Origin: Nematostella vectensis
Taxonomy: Eukaryota > Cnidaria > Anthozoa > Actiniaria > Edwardsiidae
Assembly: GCF_932526225.1 (NCBI RefSeq)
Contig: NC_064041.1
Coordinates: 6,841,042 to 6,905,041 of the forward strand
Direction of reading: 5' to 3'
Length of the DNA: 64,000 bases
The position numbers and the translations under genes were made by a program. Each line of letters begins with the position of its first letter. Position 1 is the stretch's first letter. This document shows, in pieces, positions 60,001 to 64,000 of this stretch. The notes beneath the pieces are model-generated. The model did not search any database and was not told the origin of the DNA. It saw nothing but the letters and a program-made list of their open reading frames with translations.

Positions 60001-63000
60001 AGTGTGAATTGGCCTTCTAATCCTCAAAACGCAAGATACAGGTTCACGTACTATGTTAGCTCACCTTCTCGGAATGAATCAGGGATCTCAAAAGTTTCTG
60101 CGACTGGGATTGAAAGTCTTGGTTTTTTAGGGGCTTTTGTTTCTGAGTCATCCTCTGCGTTTTGTTCGTTGCTGGCTTCAGTTTCTATAACAGAAACAGA
60201 ATATGCACTCAATAATGGTTATACAGACAAAAATTATTAAATAGTTATGTATAAAGCTGGTTGGCAATGGTTTGCTTTCCATTAGACTGGATGATACTGT
60301 ATCTACCTTATTTTTCTTTATTATCGCGCATCTTGAATTTTTTTCTCGCCACATTTCGCGATTCTTTAACTTCGCGATCGCTGTGAAATTTGTGTTTGTG
60401 CAAAGACACCGGGGATTTAATTTCGCGAATTTGACGTTCAAGTGATTTGTAGAAAAAAAAACTGAAGGTAACCAACTACTAAAACAAGAACAAGATCCAT
60501 CAAATTTCGTGGGATTAAAGTTCGCGGTCTTTATCTTTCGCGGGTCTTTAAAGTTCGCGAATTTTTTTAAATCGCGAAAAACGCGAGTTTAAGTACGCGA
60601 GAGAATTAAGCAGAATAAGTGCAGTTCACCCTAATGGCTAGCCTGTTCTCAGGCGGTACAGTAGACGGTACAGTAGGCGGTGCATTAGGCGGTGCAGTAG
60701 ACGGTGCAGTAGACGGTACAGTAGACGGTACAGTAGACGGTGCAGTAGACGGTACAGTAGACAGTACAGTAGACGGTACAGTAGACGGTACAGTAGACGG
60801 TACAGTAGACGGTACAGTAGACGGTGCAGTAGACGGTGCAGTAGACGGTACAGTAGACGGTGCAGTAGACGGTACAGTAGACGGTGCAGTAGGCGGTACA
60901 GTAGACGGTGCAGTAGGCGGTGCAGTAGACGGTGCAGTAGACGGTGCAGTAGGCGGTACAGTAGGCGGTGCAGTAGACGGTGCAGTAGGCGGTGCAGTAG
61001 GCGGTGCAGTAGACGGTGCAGTAGGCGGTACAGTAGGCGGTGCAGTAGGCGGTACAGTAGACGGTACAGTAGACGGTGCAGTAGACGGTGCAGTAGACGG
61101 TACAGTAGACGGTACAGTAGACGGTGCAGTAGACGGTACAGTAGACGGTACAGTAGACGGTACAGTAGACGGTACAGTAGACGGTACAGTAGACGGTACA
61201 GTAGACGGTGCAGTAGACGGTGCAGTAGACGGTACAGTAGACGGTACAGTAGACGGTGCAGTAGACGGTACAGTAGACGGTGCAGTAGACGGTGCAGTAG
61301 ACGGTACAGTAGACGGTACAGTAGACGGTACAGTAGACGGTACAGTAGACGGTACAGTAGACGGTGCAGTAGACGGTGCAGTAGACGGTGCAGTAGACGG
61401 TACAGTAGACGGTACAGTAGACGGTACAGTAGACGGTACAGTAGACGGTACAGTAGACGGTACAGTAGACGGTGCAGTAGACGGTCCAGTAGACGGTGCA
61501 GTAGACGGTACAGTAGACGGTACAGTAGACGGTACAGTAGACGGTACAGTAGACGGTGCAGTAGACGGTGCAGTAGACGGTACAGTAGACGGTACAGTAG
61601 ACGGTACAGTAGACGGTACAGTAGACGGTGCAGTAGACGGTGCAGTAGACGGTGCAGTAGACGGTGCAGTAGACGGTACAGTAGGCGGTACAGTAGACGG
61701 TGCAGTAGACGGTGCAGTAGACGATACAGTAGACGGTGCAGTAGACGGTACAGTAGACGGTACAGTAGACGGTGCAGTAGACGGTACAGTAGACGGTGCA
61801 GTAGACGGTACAGTAGACGGTACAGTAGTACAGTAGACGGTACAGTAGACGGTACAGTAGACGGTACAGTAGACGGTACAGTAGACGGTACAGTAGACGG
61901 TACAGTAGACAGTGCAGTAGACGGTGCAGTAGACAGTGCAGTAGACGGTGCAGTAGACGGTACAGTAGGCGGTGCAGTAGGCGGTGCAGTAGACGGTACA
62001 GTAGACGGTGCAGTAGGCGGTAGAGTAGGCGGTGCGCTAGCGCTCGCAACTCGCAAAATGCGATTTCCTTCTCCATGTGGCGAATTCTATTGCTAACTAC
62101 ATTCGCCACGGTGGCGAATGCCCGTTTCCTATACTCGTGAATTTTGAATCACGATATTTCCCCTTGAAATCTTATTCCTAATCCGTCAAAATATCGTACT
62201 AATGAAAATCGCAAATCGGAAAAACACAGGCCGAGGAATGAATTCTCGTTTTGCGCTGTTTTCTTGTTCCGGGTAGGATAATATTTTCACGAAGAGGATA
62301 ATTCTTGAAATCTCCAGTTACTTTTGGTTACCATATTGTACTTAATCTTGCAAAAAAAAAGGATCGGCATATTTCGCGAGATTTTGCGATTTAGGTGCAA
62401 AATCATTTTCAATTTCGCAAAAATGTCAAAAACGCATTTCTCCGAGAATTTGATTAAACCTTACAACAACAAAAAACTACTGTAGAAATCATATTGTGCT
62501 TGATGCTATCTTCTAACACATTCATATACACTGAAGCTGTGGCACAAAAGTTAAGAATCATAAGTTCTTAATCGTCTTGGTCTTGGTCGTCATTAAAAAA
62601 AAAAAAGGAAACAAAACGGAAAGGGTATTGAATTTTGCGATATTAAAGTTCGTAGAAATAGGATTTTGCGGGACTTAAATTTCGCGAAATTAAAGAGACC
62701 AATAAGGTATTTTTTATTAAATTGGTCGCTATAGCTTCTCGGTTGTAGCTAATTCCCCATCAGTGTGGCTAATTCCTTTGGCTTAAAAAAAGCCATAGTG
62801 GCTCGTGCCCAAAAGATCCTAGCGCACACGGAGTCGTCAACCATTTTGGATCCGAGGCTACCTATATGCCTTTCCCTGGGACCGCGAGTAGCCTCAAATC
62901 CAACATTGTGGCCAATTAGTAGATCAAGATTTCCACAAAAATACATGATCTGCCACCTGCAAGCAGGCTAACTAACGGTCTGTACCTGCATTGCTATTTG

Positions 63001-63448
63001 TTCTCTGTTCATGCTTTTGTATCCATGTTCGGCTCAGCTGTATTGCAGTGGAAGCGTTTATACCTTGGTGTTCACCATCAATACCAAGTTCTGCCAACCA
63101 AACACACTGAAGTCAGCCCACTGGGACACACAGGTCACAGTTAAAAGATGTAGACTTAGAAAAATCATGTTTTATAATTCGAAAGGCTGACTCAAGAAAG
63201 CATTGCTGAGTTTGCGGTTATGGAGGCTAACTGTGCTTACAGATGACAGTTACGTCCAATTCTCACGGTTTTCCGAATTTCTCAACCAAGAAATAATAGT
63301 CACCTCTATTTAGCAATGCTTTTGGTTGTTTCAATCAGACCCAATCACACAGAGTCCCGTCTGATAAATACTTATGCATAGTCATGTTCTCATTACCTGG
63401 TCGTTTGCCTGGATAGTCATCTAGAGAAGGAACAACATGTAAAGAAGT
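57087..63448 (-). CDS. FPGS: folylpolyglutamate synthase, C-terminal half (5' partial)
   Basis: Mur-ligase-type enzyme that adds glutamates to folates with ATP, retaining them in cytosol and mitochondria. Exons in transcript order are 63448-63397, 63090-62986, 60184-60065, 59686-59589, 59353-59301, 58922-58847, 58773-58704 and 57445-57087. Phases join exactly to 310 residues plus TAG. Visible family motifs are DGEHQGINASTAIQL, GRNQ, YIDGAHTP (conserved DGAHT of the C-terminal domain), LLFNLTGDRDP, FDHAVFSPN, NFTVTRD, ALRWITAGRDP and VLVTGSLHLVG. Residue order follows human FPGS closely. The N-terminal catalytic half (P-loop) lies beyond 63448, probably past the window end. Introns contain the 12-bp and 43-bp minisatellites and an inverted-repeat element. 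Confidence 0.92.
58005..58700. repeat. 43-bp minisatellite in the last FPGS intron
   Basis: About sixteen copies of ATTACTAAGCCCCATAG, TTACCTCCCCACCAATC, AGCAAATGG, in two length forms (AAATGGATT and AAATGGCAATT). The array starts three bases inside the intron: the splice donor GTAACT of the exon 58773-58704 is itself the edge of the first unit on the minus strand. Confidence 0.92.
59146..59299. mobile_element. MITE next to an FPGS splice donor
   Basis: AGATCACGTGACTTCTTTG at the left is partly mirrored by GGTCACGTGATCATGC at the right, and the block matches the 20301-20571 element in reverse (TTTGAATTTGCCACCC, GTGTGACGG). It overlaps the GTAAGC donor of the exon 59353-59301. Confidence 0.6.
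60652..62036. repeat. 12-bp minisatellite GTAGACGGTRCA, about 115 copies
   Basis: Units alternate mainly between GTAGACGGTACA and GTAGACGGTGCA, with some GTAGGCGG variants. Being a multiple of three and free of stops, it is open in one plus frame (over 400 codons, VDGT/VDGA repeats) and in two minus frames (over 470 codons). It is inside an intron of FPGS, so these frames are not read as genes. Confidence 0.97.
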
Positions 63449-64000
63449 CTGAAAGAAAAAAGGAATCTCAATTGCGCTACTGTAAGCCTCACTGTCTGTT
63501 GAGGTAGCAGGGCTCAGATTTATCAAGCGTTGGTATTTTTACATAAATATTCGACAAAGTGTGTGAAAGAAAGTGTGGGTTTGGTCTTTCGCACAGTACT
63601 TCTAGCTCATTGGTAAAAAAGGAACTTGTCAATTTCCTCTTGGCTTGAGGCGAGTTGATTTGAGAATGTTGCAAGTTCATATAGAGACATCGCCAATTGC
63701 TAAAAAAAATCGCTGATACGTCGGCATTCGCCGGGGAGGTCGAAGCTGTGTTTTGTTGAAGAAATCCAGGAACAGGCAACTGACTTTGACTTGTCGGCAC
63801 GACTGTGGTAGTGGCGCTTGGTTGTTCCACACTTGGCTGATCTATTCAAAACGAGAGACACTTCTTGTTGATGCTTCTTACCCGCCGTTTTATACGATTT
63901 CAAGCTCTCGGTTAATTTGTTCCCCCGACAAAGTTTTCCGGGACTCCAGCATCCAGAAGCCTTGAAATTCCTGTTTTTCTCACAGAATGATTGGATATTT
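63449..64000. other. no exon recognised with confidence at the window end
   Basis: FPGS exons coding the first half should lie upstream on the minus strand. One minus-strand candidate, about 63840-63713, has an acceptor and a Gln/Ser/Thr-rich frame (PVPGFLQQNTASTSPANAD) but does not resemble FPGS. The rest looks non-coding. Confidence 0.35.

Noticed and set aside
60638-62109. Open frames of 405-474 codons on both strands with VDG and LLYRLL/CTVY repeats
   Set aside because: Pure products of a stop-free 12-bp tandem repeat inside an FPGS intron; both strands open at once and no flanking exon structure.
63397-63448. Exon with VVPSLDDYPG, resembling the start of a p53-family DNA-binding domain
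   Set aside because: The next exon in phase reads DGEHQGINAS and the following ones are all folylpolyglutamate synthase, where this segment also fits.

Overview
The window is intron-rich eukaryotic DNA, AT-rich between exons and crowded with short inverted-repeat elements, minisatellites and long C/G homopolymer runs, with one 200-base assembly gap (19590-19789). Gene content and vertebrate-like intron phases suggest an early-branching animal, most likely a cnidarian such as the sea anemone Nematostella; the species is inferred. All gene calls come from reading splice sites, reading phase and remembered family motifs, with no database search.

Layout: (1) 800-6983 (+) is most of a CIP4/FBP17/TOCA-family F-BAR/HR1/SH3 adaptor whose first exons lie before the window. 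(2) 12093-16263 (+) is a complete NSP/BCAR3-family SH2 plus RasGEF-like adaptor, followed by a 39-bp minisatellite. (3) 17823-20948 (+) is an ANKUB1-like ubiquitin-fold/ankyrin gene interrupted by the gap and of unknown 3' end. (4) 23687-24472 (-) is an intronless NNMT/PNMT-type methyltransferase. (5) 25147-27451 is a foldback-type transposon whose ends are mirrored arrays of a 13-bp motif. (6) 31193-31411 (+) is a WW-domain exon of unknown membership. (7) 33722-44124 (+) is a complete 20-exon CLIP4/CLIP3-like ankyrin plus triple CAP-Gly gene, whose last coding bases have been amplified into a downstream tandem array. (8) 45.7-49.5 kb is a gene-poor duplicated and tandem-repeat region. (9) 50058-55345 (+) holds a duplicated family of small cysteine-rich secreted peptides, one copy intact and one broken, separated by a decayed Ty3/gypsy pol fragment. 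(10) 57087-63448 (-) is the C-terminal half of folylpolyglutamate synthase, with two minisatellites in its introns and a broken collagen-like exon just past its stop.

Several neighbours (F-BAR adaptor, SH2 adaptor, CAP-Gly protein) belong to membrane, actin or microtubule signalling, but nothing shows that they work together; this looks like ordinary animal gene order. The most unusual material is non-genic: the mirrored-array foldback element, the stop-codon minisatellite, three dated inverted-repeat families with target-site duplications, and the duplicated cysteine-rich peptide locus.
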